64,000 nucleotides of DNA from Arthrobacter sp. FB24 (GCF_000196235.1 NC_008541.1:4464001-4528000), one strand, 5' to 3'. Positions 52,279 to 61,742 are shown, counted from the stretch's first letter. The notes: generated by a model not told the origin, from the letters alone. Made by a program: numbers and translations.

Positions 52279-53505
52279 CTAGACCACGTGGGGTTCGTGG
52301 GCCGCCAGGAAGCGGCGTCCGCCAAAGGCAATCGCGATGGCAACCACCATGGCCAGGGCGCCGGCGAAGAACGGAACCTGCGGGCCGAAGTGCTCCCCCA
52401 GCTGGGCGGCAGCGAAGGGTGCCAGTGCGCCTCCCATCCAGCGCACGAAGTTGTAGCCGGCGGACGCCACTGGACGCGGGGAGTCGGAAACGCCCATGGC
52501 CAGTTCCGTGTACACCGTGTTGTTGATGCCCAGCAGCGCACCTGAAACCACCACCAGCACGACGACGGCGGGAACCGAGTGCCCGGCGGCCAGCCCCAGC
52601 CCTGCCAGGTCCAGCATCAGGACGGCCAGCGTGCCGGTGAGCACTTTGGTGGCGCCGAACCGGTTCTGCAGCACAGGCGCCACAAAGACCGAGAAGACCG
52701 CGACGGCCACGCCCCAGCCGAAAAACACCCCGCCGATGCCGTAAGCGTCCATGCCGAGGATGAACGGCGTGAAAGCCAGGATGGTGAAGAAGCCGTAGTT
52801 GTAGAACAGGCCGCTGGCCGCCGTCGTGCGCAGTCCCTTGTGGCCCAGGGCGAGCAGGGGGTCGCGGAGCCTGACCTTCCGCTCCGGCAGCGGGGTTGTG
52901 GGGAGCAGCCCGATGAGGGCAATAAAGGCCGCTGCCATGAGCACGGCGGTGCCGAAGAACGGTGCCCGCCACTGCCAGCCGCCCAGCAGGGCACCCAGGA
53001 GCGGGCCGAGGGAAATGCCCAGGCCCAGGGCCGCCTCATAGAGGATGATCGCCGTGCCGGCGCCCCCGCTGGCCACTCCCACAATGACGGCGAGGGCGGT
53101 GGCCACGAAGAGCGCGTTGCCCAGGCCCCACCCGGCACGGAAGCCGATCAGTTCACCGACGCTGCCTGACATTCCGGACAGCGAAGCGAAGACCACGATC
53201 ACCGACAGGCCGATCAGCAGGGTCTTCTTGCCGCCGATCCGGGAAGATACAAAACCGGTGATCAGCATGGCCACCGCAGTGACCAGGAAATAGCTCGTGA
53301 ACAGCAGGGACACCTGGCTTGGGGTGGCGTCCAGGTTCTTGGCGATCGCCGGGAGGATCGGATCCACCAGCCCGATCCCCATGAATGCGAATACCGCAGC
53401 GAGGGCCGTGGCCCATACCGCCTTGGGCTGCTTGAGCAAGGAGGCCTTCTCGGCTTCCAGGGTTTCTTCTACTGCTGGCCGCGTGGCGGCGAGCTGGCCT
53501 TCCAT
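52279..53505 (-). CDS. DHA1-type MFS exporter with MarR partner
   Basis: A 408-residue, 12-helix MFS protein: FAFMGIGLVDPILPAIAKNLDATPSQVSLLFTSYFL in TM1-2 (DHA1 style), SSRIGGKKTLL as motif A and a glycine-rich GLGLGISLGPLLGALLGG as motif C. It is preceded by a MarR gene in the same direction 25 bp away, with tandem operators in front, so a repressor-controlled drug or metabolite exporter is likely. ATG 53505 sits nine bases after AGGAG; GTG 53514 would have no spacer. Confidence 0.87.
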   Translation of the reverse strand: MEGQLAATRPAVEETLEAEKASLLKQPKAVWATALAAVFAFMGIGLVDPILPAIAKNLDATPSQVSLLFTSYFLVTAVAMLITGFVSSRIGGKKTLLIGLSVIVVFASLSGMSGSVGELIGFRAGWGLGNALFVATALAVIVGVASGGAGTAIILYEAALGLGISLGPLLGALLGGWQWRAPFFGTAVLMAAAFIALIGLLPTTPLPERKVRLRDPLLALGHKGLRTTAASGLFYNYGFFTILAFTPFILGMDAYGIGGVFFGWGVAVAVFSVFVAPVLQNRFGATKVLTGTLAVLMLDLAGLGLAAGHSVPAVVVLVVVSGALLGINNTVYTELAMGVSDSPRPVASAGYNFVRWMGGALAPFAAAQLGEHFGPQVPFFAGALAMVVAIAIAFGGRRFLAAHEPHVV

Positions 53506-53530
53506 GAAGGGCACTCCTAGGTTGTGGGTA

Positions 53531-53980
53531 TTAGTTGTGAAGGGTTCCGTTAATCTTTTCGATCACCGGGAGCGCGGCGGCGAGGGCCTGCCGGTCATCA
53601 TCGGTGAGGGTTTCGAGGATTCCGGCCATGACGGCGTTGCGCCGCTCATTGGCGGAGTCGACGGCGGCGCGGCCTTCTGCGGTCAGCACCACCCGCACAG
53701 CGCGCGAATCGTCCGGATCGGGGTCGCGGCGCACGAGGCCGGCCTTCTCGAGCTTGATGATCTGCTCGGTGGCGCTGGGCACCCGGACGCCCAGGTTCCT
53801 GGCTATTTCGCCGACCCGGACGCCGTCGCCAAGCAGCATCCTGAGCGTGCTGAGCTGCGCGGCGCTGAGCTCGCCCTCCGCGTCGAGGCGGCGGACCAGG
53901 TAGACGCTGTGGCGGAGCGCTTCCCGGAAATCCTGGGCGAGGGTCTGCAGCGCGACGGGCGCGGACTGAACGTTGTTCAT
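53531..53980 (-). CDS. MarR-family repressor
   Basis: A 149-residue MarR protein. The winged HTH runs LSAAQLSTLRMLLGDGVRVGEIARNLGVRVPSATEQIIKLEKAGLVRRDPDPDDSRAVRVVLTAEG, with the DDSRAVRV wing. First of a two-gene operon with the MFS exporter. Two tandem palindromes (TTAGGNNNCCTAA type) lie directly upstream at 53983-54012 and fit autorepression. Probable inducers are small aromatic ligands. Confidence 0.9.
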   Translation of the reverse strand: MNNVQSAPVALQTLAQDFREALRHSVYLVRRLDAEGELSAAQLSTLRMLLGDGVRVGEIARNLGVRVPSATEQIIKLEKAGLVRRDPDPDDSRAVRVVLTAEGRAAVDSANERRNAVMAGILETLTDDDRQALAAALPVIEKINGTLHN

Positions 53981-53982
53981 AG

Positions 53983-54012
53983 TTAGGTAGCCTAACAGTT
54001 AGGGTACCTAAA
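53983..54012. promoter_or_regulatory. Tandem MarR operators
   Basis: GTTAGGTAGCCTAAC (53983-53997) and TTAGGGTACCTAA (54000-54012) are both near-perfect palindromes of form TTAGG-N3-CCTAA, three bp from the MarR start. Confidence 0.75.
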
Positions 54013-54021
54013 AATCAACCA

Positions 54022-54068
54022 AACGCTCTCTTACTTTTCGCACGAAAAGGCCAAACGCTCTCTCCCTT
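54022..54068. repeat. Nested-palindrome repeat, copy B (half)
   Basis: AAACGCTCTCTTACTTTTCGC, then AAACGCTCTCTCCC about 30 bases later: the left outer and left inner arms of the repeat at 52168, without the right half. Lies after the GNAT gene. Confidence 0.65.
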
Positions 54069-54087
54069 CGGGCCGCCTCACGGGGCG

Positions 54088-54627
54088 TCAAAGCGTGAGC
54101 TTCATGCCTTCATGGCTGGCTGCGAAGCCGAGACGTTCGTAGAAGCGGTGGGCATCTCTGCGGGACTTATGGGTGGTCAGCTGCATCAACGAGCACCCCC
54201 GACGGCGGGACTCGTCGGCTGCCCACGTAACCATGGCAGCTCCGATCCCAAGGCCACGCAACTGCGCAGACACCCTCACGGCTTCGATTTGGCTGCGCCA
54301 GGACCCCCGCCGGGAGAGGCCCGGAATGAAGCTCAGCTGGAACGTGGCCACAACCGGGCCGGCCGGCTTCCCCTGCCCAAGGAGCTCGCCGACGACCAGA
54401 AGGTGGCAAGGATCGGCGTCGATCGCTTCGAAGGCACGCTGATACGGTGCCATGTCCGAGGTGTCCTCGCGGCTCGCACCCAACCGGTCGTCAGCCAGCA
54501 GCTCCAGGATCAGGGGGAGGTCAGCCCGCGTCGCGCGGCGGAGGCGGAGAATGCCGCCGTCGACGTCGAGGGTCAGCAGGGCGGGCTGGTCCGGGAGGGC
54601 GGGCTGGTTGAATCGCTCGGAGGTCAC
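54088..54627 (-). CDS. GNAT N-acetyltransferase
   Basis: A 179-residue GNAT protein: LRRATRADLPLILELLADD at the start, FQLSFIPGLSRRGSWRSQIEAVRV beta strands, the acetyl-CoA loop LRGLGIGAAMVTWAADESRRRGC and HRFYERLGFA. Substrate unknown. I chose GTG 54627; the frame upstream runs into repeat copy C, making a longer start less likely. Flanked on both sides by copies of the nested-palindrome repeat. Confidence 0.84.
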   Translation of the reverse strand: MTSERFNQPALPDQPALLTLDVDGGILRLRRATRADLPLILELLADDRLGASREDTSDMAPYQRAFEAIDADPCHLLVVGELLGQGKPAGPVVATFQLSFIPGLSRRGSWRSQIEAVRVSAQLRGLGIGAAMVTWAADESRRRGCSLMQLTTHKSRRDAHRFYERLGFAASHEGMKLTL

Positions 54628-54640
54628 GCGACCAGCCTGC

Positions 54641-54760
54641 CACAGACGCCCTCTCACTTCCGACGCAAAAAACACAGACGCCCTCTCACCCGGCCAGGCG
54701 GTGGACCAGTTCAGGGTGAGAGAGCGTCTGTGAAAAAGCGGGAGGAAGTGAGAGAGCGTC
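54641..54760. repeat. Nested-palindrome repeat, copy C
   Basis: Outer-left CACAGACGCCCTCTCACTTC (54641-54660) and outer-right GAAGTGAGAGAGCGTC (54745-54760); inner arms CACAGACGCCCTCTCACC (54673-54690) and 54715-54732 pair with one mismatch. Same nested design as copy A, located between the GNAT gene and mtlD. Confidence 0.8.
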
Positions 54761-54773
54761 GGCAGGGGAGGCC

Positions 54774-55928
54774 TTAGGCCTTGACCTCCGCCTTGACCTC
54801 TTCCACCAGCGCCTCGACGGCGGCAAAGAGCGGATGCCCGGGCGTCAGGCCGGTCACCTTCTCCGTGGCCTCGGCGGCCGTGGACGACGCCACGATCTGC
54901 GCCAGCTCGGCGGCCTCGGCGTCGGCGGGATCATTGAATCTCAGGGCAGCGGCAATGGCTCCCAGAAGCGCCTCCGGCACGATTCCGCGTTCGGCCAGCT
55001 CCGCTGCCGGGCCGATGAACCGCTCGTGCCGGCTGAGCTTGCGGAGCGGTGCCCTGCCCACCCGGTTGACGGTGTCCGGGAGGTGCGGGTTGGTGAAGCG
55101 GCCCAGGATCTTCTCCACGTAGGCTTCCTGCTCCTCGCGGTTGAAGCCGTGCTTGTGGATCAGCAGCTCCTTGGTCTCGTCCAGGACAGCGCGCACATCC
55201 GCAGCCACATCCTGGTCCGCCATGGCCTCGGAGATCTTGCTTAGCCCCGCCTCGAACCCGAAGTACGCAGCGGCGGCGTGCCCGGTGTTCACGGTGAACA
55301 GCTTCCGTTCGATGTACGGCTCCAGGTTGTCCACAAACGTGGCGCCCGGGATGACCGGCACATTGTCCCCGAAGGGCGTCCGGTCGATGACCCACTCGTA
55401 GAACGTCTCCACCGTGACATCCAGGCCCTTGCCCGGCTCCTGGTTGGGGACGATCCGGTCCACGGCCGTGTTGGCGAACACGGCCACGGCCTCGAGCGGT
55501 CCCGCAGCGGGGTCCCACTGCGCTGCCACTTCATCCCGCAGGATGTCCGTGGCGTTGATGGCGTTCTCACACGCCATCACCTGCAGCGGGGCCAGCCCGG
55601 CGGCCCTCGCGGCGATGCCCTTGGCAATCACGGGGGCCACGAACTTGAGGATGTGCGGCCCCACCGCCGTGGTGACGACGTCCGCCGTCGCGATTTCCGC
55701 CACCACGTCCGCTTCCTGGGTCGCGGAGTTGAGCGCCCGGAAGTTATCCACGGTCCGGACCGTGGGGTTGTCCCCCACCTCGTGGACGTCGTAGCTGTCC
55801 GCGGCGGCGAGCTGAGAGATCAGCTCCTCCGCGACGTCGGCAAACACGAGCTCGTAGCCTGCCTGGTGCAGCAGCAGTCCCACAAAGCCGCGGCCGATGT
55901 TCCCGGCTCCAAAATGGACAGCCTTCAC
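54774..55928 (-). CDS. mtlD: Mannitol-1-phosphate 5-dehydrogenase
   Basis: A 384-residue polyol-specific long-chain dehydrogenase. [32 protein letters not shown] is the NAD-binding start; the C-terminal domain has [16 protein letters not shown] with the catalytic lysine/asparagine pattern. It oxidises mannitol 1-phosphate to fructose 6-phosphate. The ATG overlaps the mtlA stop, so the two are coupled. Confidence 0.94.
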   Translation of the reverse strand: MKAVHFGAGNIGRGFVGLLLHQAGYELVFADVAEELISQLAAADSYDVHEVGDNPTVRTVDNFRALNSATQEADVVAEIATADVVTTAVGPHILKFVAPVIAKGIAARAAGLAPLQVMACENAINATDILRDEVAAQWDPAAGPLEAVAVFANTAVDRIVPNQEPGKGLDVTVETFYEWVIDRTPFGDNVPVIPGATFVDNLEPYIERKLFTVNTGHAAAAYFGFEAGLSKISEAMADQDVAADVRAVLDETKELLIHKHGFNREEQEAYVEKILGRFTNPHLPDTVNRVGRAPLRKLSRHERFIGPAAELAERGIVPEALLGAIAAALRFNDPADAEAAELAQIVASSTAAEATEKVTGLTPGHPLFAAVEALVEEVKAEVKA

Positions 55929-57901
55929 TATGCGTTGACCTTTCCGAACAGTTCCAGCACTTCGTCAACCGTGGTGGCCGCCTCGAGCTGTGCCACCTGG
56001 GCCTTGTTGGTGAACACCTTCGCGATGGAGGACAGGATCTGCAGGTGCTCGTTGTTGATGCCGGCCACGCCCACCACAAACTTGACCTCCTTGCCGTTCC
56101 AGTCGATGCCGTTCGGGTAACGGATCACGGACACGGCGGACTTCATGATGTGGTCCTTGGCGGCGTTGGTGCCGTGCGGAATGGCCAGGAAGCTCCCCAT
56201 GTACGTGGACACGGATTCCTCGCGTTCGTGCATGGCATCGATGTAGCCACTGTCCACGGCGCCGCGGTCCAGCAGCAGCCGGCCCGCTTCGTCGATTGCG
56301 GCGTCGCGGGTGGTGGCCGTGCCATTGAGCACAACGCTGTCAGCCACCAGGATGTCCGACGGCGTTGCGGCTTCGGCAGCTGACGGGGCTGCAGTCGCCA
56401 CTGGCGCCGCAGCGGCAGCGGGAGCAGCGGCGCCAGCCGTTCCTTCGGTGTTGCTGCTCTTGACCAGCTCCACGATCTCGTCATAGCGCGGGCTGTTCAT
56501 GAAGTTGTCCACGGATACGTGCACGGCGCTGCCCGTGGCGGGTTTGGCCCGCTCGGTCAGGTCCTGGTGGGTGATGACCACATCGTAGGTGTCGCTCAGG
56601 TTCGCAATGGCGGAGTTGGTGACCTTGACGTCGGGGAAGCCGGCCGCCTTGATCTTGTTCCGCAGAACCGAAGCGCCCATGGCGCTTGAGCCCATGCCGG
56701 CGTCGCAGGCAAACACGATGTTCTTGATGGGGCCAGCCATAACGGCCGTCGTTGCTCCCGCACCGGTCAGGGTGGAGGAGATGGAGCTCTTTTTGCCCTT
56801 CATGGACTCCATCCGGGAGGTGGCGGCGCTCAGGCTGTCCTCCTCGGTTTCGCCCACGGGGGTCTTGCTGGACTTCAGGATCACCGAAGCGATCAGGAAG
56901 GACACCGTGGCGGCGAGCAGCACGGACAGCGCCACTCCGAAGTAGCTGTCGCTGGCGGTCGCGGCGAAGACGGCGATGATGCTGCCCGGGGCGGCCGGGG
57001 AGCGCAGGCCTGCGCCGGTGAGCACCAGGGTGAAGATGCCCGTCATCCCGCCTCCGATTGCGGCCAGGATGATGATGGGCTTCATCAGTACGAACGGGAA
57101 GTAGATTTCGTGGATACCGCCAACAAACTGGATCAGGGCGGCGCCGGGGGCTGACGCCTTGGCCAGGCCCTTGCCGAAGATCATGTACGCAAGCAGGATG
57201 CCCACGCCGGGACCCGGGTTGGCTTCGAGCAGGAACAGGATGGATTTTCCGTTTTGCAGTGCCTGTTCCGTACCCAGCGGCGTCAGGATGCCATGGTTCA
57301 CGGCGTTGTTCAGGAACAGTACCTTGGCCGGCTCGATGAAGATGCTGGTGAACGGCAGCAAGCCGTTGTTGACCAGGAATTCGACGACGGAACTGGCGCC
57401 GTTGCTGAAGGCCTTCACCACCGGGCCGATCACCAGCATGCCCACGATGGCCATGGCTGCTGCCACGATGCCTGCGGTGAAGTTGTCGATCAGCATCTCG
57501 AAGCCCGGCTTGACCCGGCCTTCCCAGATCTTGTCCAGCTTCTTCATGATCCATGCGGTCAGCGGGCCCATGATCATGGCGCCGATGAACATGGGGATGT
57601 CCGTACCGACGATCACGCCCATAGTTGCGGCCGCGCCGACAACGCCGCCACGGACGCCGTGGACCATGCGACCGCCGGTGTAGCCGATCAGGAGCGGAAG
57701 CAGGAAGGTGATCATCGGGCCAACGAGCTTGGCCAGTTCCTCATTGGGAGTAAAGCCCGCCGGAATGAAGAAGGCCGTGATGATGCCCCAGGCGATGAAA
57801 GCGCCGATGTTGGGCATGATCATTCCGGACAGGAACGTCCCGAATTTCTGGACGCCAACCCGCAGGCTGGTGCGGGGTTTTGCAACTGTCTCTGTTGCCA
57901 T
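55928..57901 (-). CDS. mtlA: PTS mannitol permease EIICBA
   Basis: A 657-residue three-domain PTS transporter. EIIC (about 10-345) has [30 protein letters not shown] and the substrate block [19 protein letters not shown] (about 395-485) has [17 protein letters not shown] with the phosphorylated cysteine. EIIA (about 515-657) has [15 protein letters not shown] with the phosphorylated histidine. It imports mannitol as mannitol 1-phosphate, the substrate of MtlD. ATG 57901 follows AGGAAA. The TetR gene lies 57 bp upstream on the same strand. Confidence 0.93.
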   Translation of the reverse strand: MATETVAKPRTSLRVGVQKFGTFLSGMIMPNIGAFIAWGIITAFFIPAGFTPNEELAKLVGPMITFLLPLLIGYTGGRMVHGVRGGVVGAAATMGVIVGTDIPMFIGAMIMGPLTAWIMKKLDKIWEGRVKPGFEMLIDNFTAGIVAAAMAIVGMLVIGPVVKAFSNGASSVVEFLVNNGLLPFTSIFIEPAKVLFLNNAVNHGILTPLGTEQALQNGKSILFLLEANPGPGVGILLAYMIFGKGLAKASAPGAALIQFVGGIHEIYFPFVLMKPIIILAAIGGGMTGIFTLVLTGAGLRSPAAPGSIIAVFAATASDSYFGVALSVLLAATVSFLIASVILKSSKTPVGETEEDSLSAATSRMESMKGKKSSISSTLTGAGATTAVMAGPIKNIVFACDAGMGSSAMGASVLRNKIKAAGFPDVKVTNSAIANLSDTYDVVITHQDLTERAKPATGSAVHVSVDNFMNSPRYDEIVELVKSSNTEGTAGAAAPAAAAAPVATAAPSAAEAATPSDILVADSVVLNGTATTRDAAIDEAGRLLLDRGAVDSGYIDAMHEREESVSTYMGSFLAIPHGTNAAKDHIMKSAVSVIRYPNGIDWNGKEVKFVVGVAGINNEHLQILSSIAKVFTNKAQVAQLEAATTVDEVLELFGKVNA

Positions 57902-57958
57902 GTGATTTCCTAACCGTGATTCCTGCTGCACCGCAGGATGGTCCGATATTTTCGACGA

Positions 57959-58687
57959 CTAGCTGGTGGAACTTGTGGAGATCCGGTGGAGCCATTCGAG
58001 AAAGAGCTTGAGTTCCGAGCTGGAGAGCTGATCCGAGTGCGATGCCTGGAGCGCGGCGTTCAAGGCGATTGCTGCGACCACAACCGACGATTTACCGGAC
58101 GTGTCGGGACCGGCGCCGTTGGCCTGCTCCGCGGACACCGCGAAAATCATGGCGTCACGGGTCATGGTGGATAGTTCAAGGTTGCGTTCCGCGGCAGGTT
58201 CCGCAATCAGCATCAGCGTCACGCCCACGTTCGCCGCCAGTATGCTTCTGGCCGCCTCACGCGGCTGCACGTTCAGCTGCCCTGCCACTGCCGCTTTGTT
58301 CAGCATTTCCTCCATGAGCGCCTCGGCATCGGCGACGATGGCCGGACGGCTCTCAGGACGAATGTTGCCAAACATGACCAGGTACAGTTCCGGCTGGTTC
58401 AGCCCGAACTGCACATGGTTGTCCCACATCCGCCTGATGTCTTCCAGCGGATGTCCGGACGGCGCGAAGTCGCGTTCGCCGGCCACGTACTCTTCGAAAC
58501 CCGCCGCGACGACGGCGTCAAACAGCCCTTCCTTGTCACCGAAGTGGTGGTAGAGGGTGGGAGCGGAGACCCCTGCCAGCTGGGTGATCTGGCGGGTGGA
58601 AACTGCCGCGCCCCCGGAGTTGGCCAGCAGTTCGGCGGCTGCACGCAGCAACCGAACTTTGGGCGGAAGCTGGCCATCGAAACTCAT
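57959..58687 (-). CDS. TetR-family regulator of the mannitol PTS locus
   Basis: A 242-residue TetR protein, HTH in RLLRAAAELLANSGGAAVSTRQITQLAGVSAPTLYHHFGDKEGLFDAVV. It sits between mtlAD and the divergent ptsI. TATAGC-AAC-GCTATA, 19 bp before its start, is its probable operator and is placed to act on both promoters. A TetR protein in this position is unusual: mtl genes are more often under MtlR or DeoR/AraC types. TAGGGT seven bases before the ATG suggests a leaderless mRNA. Confidence 0.87.
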   Translation of the reverse strand: MSFDGQLPPKVRLLRAAAELLANSGGAAVSTRQITQLAGVSAPTLYHHFGDKEGLFDAVVAAGFEEYVAGERDFAPSGHPLEDIRRMWDNHVQFGLNQPELYLVMFGNIRPESRPAIVADAEALMEEMLNKAAVAGQLNVQPREAARSILAANVGVTLMLIAEPAAERNLELSTMTRDAMIFAVSAEQANGAGPDTSGKSSVVVAAIALNAALQASHSDQLSSSELKLFLEWLHRISTSSTS

Positions 58688-58705
58688 AACCGCTACCCTA
58701 GCACC

Positions 58706-58720
58706 TATAGCAACGCTATA
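58706..58720. promoter_or_regulatory. TetR operator in mtl-ptsI region
   Basis: TATAGC-AAC-GCTATA: perfect 6-bp arms, 3-bp spacer, between the TetR start (58687) and ptsI (58849). A TATAGC/GCTATA half can double as a -10 element. Confidence 0.6.
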
Positions 58721-58848
58721 TGAAGTGCATCACATACAATTTTTTCAGGCACCGCAAAAGCCGTCGGACGTAGCCGTCGCGACGGTCCGGGCAATCGCCC
58801 GGGCAACGAATGGCGGGGCCTGCTTACGGCAGAGAACGAGGACCTTCA

Positions 58849-60534
58849 GTGCAGAACTTCCAAGGAGTAGGCGTCAGCCCCGGCCGGATCATCGGCACCA
58901 TCCGCCAAATGCCCAAGCCCATCAGTGAGCCGCCGGCAGGCGAACAGCTGCCCGCCGGCGTCACGGCCGAGGACGCGACAGCCGCCCTCAAGTCGGCGTC
59001 CCAGGCTGTGCACGACGAACTGAAGGCCCGTGCCGCCCACGCGACGGGCGACGGCAAGGCTGTCCTGGAAGCCACGGCACTGATGGCCAAGGACACCATG
59101 CTGATCAAGGGCGCGGCCAAGCTCGTTGCCCGAGGCGTCTCGGGTGAGCGCGCCATCTGGGAGTCCGGCTCCTCCGTCTCGGAAATGCTTCACAACCTGG
59201 GCGGCTACATGGCCGAGCGCGCCACGGACGTCCTGGACGTGCGCGCACGGATCGTCGCCGAGCTGCGGGGCGTGCCCGCCCCCGGCATCCCCGCCTCCAA
59301 CACGCCGTTCGTCCTGGTGGCCGAGGACCTGGCCCCCGCCGACACCGCCACCCTGGACCCGAACAAGGTCCTGGCGCTCGTCACGGCAGGCGGCGGCCCC
59401 CAGTCCCACACTGCCATCATCGCCCGCTCCCTCGGCCTTCCTGCCGTCGTCGCCGCAGTAGGCGTGGACGAGCTCCCGGACGGCATGGAGGTCTATGTGG
59501 ACGGCGCCGCCGGCACCGTCACGTCCGAGCCCGACCAATCCTTGCGTGCCGCAGCGGACGCATGGGCGGCCACAGCTTCCCTGCTGGCCGAGTTCAGCGG
59601 CACGGGCGCGACGGCGGACGGCCACCTGGTGCCTCTCCTCGCCAACGTAGGCGGCGGCAAGGATGCCGAGGCGGCCGCGAAGCTCGGCGCCCAGGGGGTG
59701 GGACTGTTCCGTACCGAATTCTGCTTCCTGGAACGGGACACCGAGCCCACCGTGGAGGAACAGGCAGCAGCCTACAAGAGCGTCTTTGATGCCTTCCCGG
59801 GCAAGAAGGTGGTGCTGCGGACGCTCGATGCCGGCGCCGACAAGCCGCTCCCCTTCCTGACTGACTCCACCGAGCCCAACCCCGCACTGGGCGTCCGCGG
59901 CTACCGCACGGACTTCACCACGCCGGGCGTGCTGGACCGCCAGCTGGAAGCAATCGCCCTGGCCGAGAAGCAGTCCGAAGCGGACGTGTGGGTCATGGCC
60001 CCGATGATCTCCACGGCGGAAGAGGCCGCCCGCTTCGCCTCCATGTGCGCCGATGCCGGGATCAAAACCCCGGGCGTGATGGTGGAGGTCCCCTCTGCCG
60101 CGCTGACGGCCGAGGCCATCCTTCGGGAAGTGGAATTCGCCAGCCTGGGAACCAACGACCTCACGCAGTACGCCATGGCCGCCGACCGCCAACTCGGCCC
60201 CTTGGCCGCGCTGAACACGCCCTGGCAGCCCGCCGTGCTGCGCCTCGTCGGCCTCACCGTTGAGGGCTCGCGCGCAGAAGGTCACAACAAACCCGTGGGC
60301 GTCTGCGGCGAGGCTGCCGCGGATCCGGCCCTCGCCGTCGTGCTGACCGGGCTGGGCGTCACCACACTGTCCATGACCGCACGCTCCCTTGCGGCCGTGG
60401 CCGCCGTGCTCAAGACCGTCACGCTGGCCGAAGCGCAGGACCTGGCCAAATTGGCGCTGTCCGCACCGAGTGCCACTGAAGCCCGGGCCTGGGTGCGCGA
60501 GAAGCTGCCCGTGCTCGCCGAACTCGGCCTCTAA
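58849..60534 (+). CDS. ptsI: PTS enzyme I
   Basis: A 561-residue phosphoenolpyruvate-protein phosphotransferase. The N-terminal half has the phosphohistidine loop GGPQSHTAIIARSLGLPAVV. The C-terminal PEP-binding TIM barrel has GVGLFRTEFCFLER, LRTLDAGADKPLPFL, the GVMVEVPSAALTAE and SLGTNDLTQYAMAADR blocks, and GVCGEAAADP with the active cysteine. It starts the PTS phosphate chain and serves HPr encoded next. GTG 58849 with GAGGA upstream was chosen. The length is usual for enzyme I. Confidence 0.94.
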   Translation: MQNFQGVGVSPGRIIGTIRQMPKPISEPPAGEQLPAGVTAEDATAALKSASQAVHDELKARAAHATGDGKAVLEATALMAKDTMLIKGAAKLVARGVSGERAIWESGSSVSEMLHNLGGYMAERATDVLDVRARIVAELRGVPAPGIPASNTPFVLVAEDLAPADTATLDPNKVLALVTAGGGPQSHTAIIARSLGLPAVVAAVGVDELPDGMEVYVDGAAGTVTSEPDQSLRAAADAWAATASLLAEFSGTGATADGHLVPLLANVGGGKDAEAAAKLGAQGVGLFRTEFCFLERDTEPTVEEQAAAYKSVFDAFPGKKVVLRTLDAGADKPLPFLTDSTEPNPALGVRGYRTDFTTPGVLDRQLEAIALAEKQSEADVWVMAPMISTAEEAARFASMCADAGIKTPGVMVEVPSAALTAEAILREVEFASLGTNDLTQYAMAADRQLGPLAALNTPWQPAVLRLVGLTVEGSRAEGHNKPVGVCGEAAADPALAVVLTGLGVTTLSMTARSLAAVAAVLKTVTLAEAQDLAKLALSAPSATEARAWVREKLPVLAELGL

Positions 60535-60567
60535 AAGCCGCCCACCGACAATCCATCAGGAGAAGCA

Positions 60568-60846
60568 ATGCCCGAACGTACCGCAACCATCGCCAGCCGC
60601 TCAGGCCTCCACGCCCGCCCTGCCGCGCTGTTCGCCGAAGCGGCCGGCAATGCCGGCGTTGACGTCACCATTTCCATGCAGGGCGAGCCTGCGGAGGAAG
60701 CACTCGATGCCGCCAGCATCCTTTCGCTGATGACGCTGGGGGCCGCCAAGGGAGACGTCGTGGTGCTGCGGGCCGACGGCGACGGCGCCGACCAGGCACT
60801 GGATGCTCTGGTCACCCTCCTGGAGACGGACCTCGACGCCGAATAG
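60568..60846 (+). CDS. ptsH: Phosphocarrier protein HPr
   Basis: A 92-residue HPr. SRSGLHARPAALF has the phosphorylated histidine (His15 equivalent); ASILSLMTLGA carries the serine corresponding to Ser46, so HPr-kinase control is formally possible, though actinobacteria mostly lack it. Relays phosphate from enzyme I to MtlA EIIA. AGGAG lies upstream, 33 bp after ptsI. Confidence 0.94.
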   Translation: MPERTATIASRSGLHARPAALFAEAAGNAGVDVTISMQGEPAEEALDAASILSLMTLGAAKGDVVVLRADGDGADQALDALVTLLETDLDAE

Positions 60847-60907
60847 CGGCGTCGGTACCGGATCATCGATACCGGCCGGGTCACGCCGGGGGCGCTAGGA
60901 TTTCCGC

Positions 60908-61306
60908 ATGGCACTGATTGCTCCACGCGTGACGGCCGGGCTTCCCGGCGATGAAGCCCTGAATCTGAAGCGTGCCCTCGACGGCAGCCATGACATCACC
61001 GTGTTTGTGGACGGCACGGTCCACCGGTTGCCGCCGCAGGCGCGCGACGCCGTCGTGGATCTCCTGAGCCGTTTCAGCCGTGGCGAAGCGGTGACGGTCA
61101 GCAGCGTTGAGGAAATGCTGACCACCTCCCAGGCCGCGGACCTCGCCGGGATCTCGCACACGTACCTTCGCAATATGACGGACCGCGGCGAAATTCCGGT
61201 GGAGTACCGCGGCACGCACCGTCGGATCCGGCTGGCGGCCATCATGGAGTGGCTGGAGACGCAGAAGAAGACCAAGGCGGCCGGCAGCAGCGACGAGCCG
61301 CTTTGA
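60908..61306 (+). CDS. Excisionase-family helix-turn-helix protein
   Basis: A 132-residue protein with an N-terminal regulatory extension (DITVFVDGTVHRLPPQARDAVVDLLSRFSRGEAVTV) and a C-terminal MerR/excisionase-like HTH: MLTTSQAADLAGISHTYLRNMTDRGEIPVEYRGTHRRIRLAAIMEWLE. This matches antitoxin-like DNA-binding proteins often paired with a PIN toxin, but no toxin gene follows. TAGGAT six bases before ATG suggests a leaderless mRNA. Confidence 0.78.
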   Translation: MALIAPRVTAGLPGDEALNLKRALDGSHDITVFVDGTVHRLPPQARDAVVDLLSRFSRGEAVTVSSVEEMLTTSQAADLAGISHTYLRNMTDRGEIPVEYRGTHRRIRLAAIMEWLETQKKTKAAGSSDEPL

Positions 61307-61404
61307 TGTAGCGCCGGATGCGATTTGTGAAGCAGTGATAAGGATCAAGCAACGATCCCCGCTTACCGCCGAAACGCCGCAAAGGCCGGGGTTACCCTTT
61401 ATTT

Positions 61405-61635
61405 GTGGGTAAGTTCAGAGGGTGGCACATTGTGGCGGGATTCGCCGCCATGCTGCTGACTGCCGCCCTCGGAACGGCCATGGGCCTGAACAACACCGCC
61501 GCTTTTATGGCTAGCTGCGTGGCGTTTGTTGCCGTCTCCAAGGGCCTGGAAAGCCACCTCGCCCGCCGCCGGCGCGAAGCTGCCGTCCGCCTCCTCGAGC
61601 AAAGCCAGTCCCGGACGTCGGTCGAGGACCGCTGA
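61405..61635 (+). CDS. Small membrane protein, hypothetical
   Basis: A 76-residue product with a hydrophobic N-terminal half (GWHIVAGFAAMLLTAALGTAMGL, NTAAFMASCVAFVAVS) suggesting two membrane segments and a charged C-terminal helix (SHLARRRREAAVRLLEQSQ). No family recognised. GTG start preceded by TACCCT and six bases, the leaderless pattern. Confidence 0.55.
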   Translation: MGKFRGWHIVAGFAAMLLTAALGTAMGLNNTAAFMASCVAFVAVSKGLESHLARRRREAAVRLLEQSQSRTSVEDR

Positions 61636-61687
61636 CGCATCTGGCCATGGATGGCCATTGACATGAGGCGGCACCGCTCCCCAGACT

Positions 61688-61701
61688 TGTTAGCGATAAC
61701 A
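61688..61701. promoter_or_regulatory. LacI-type operator
   Basis: TGTTAGCGATAACA, a near-perfect copy of the LacI-family consensus TGTTAGCGCTAACA with CG centre, 42 bp before the polyol oxidase start. No LacI gene is within the window. Confidence 0.65.
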
Positions 61702-61742
61702 CTTTGCCGATGGCCCCCTTGGTCCGGCGCGAAAGGGATGCA

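Noticed and set aside
52168..54760. CRISPR array
   Set aside because: Repeats are palindromic, few, of variable spacing and separated by genes; no cas genes.
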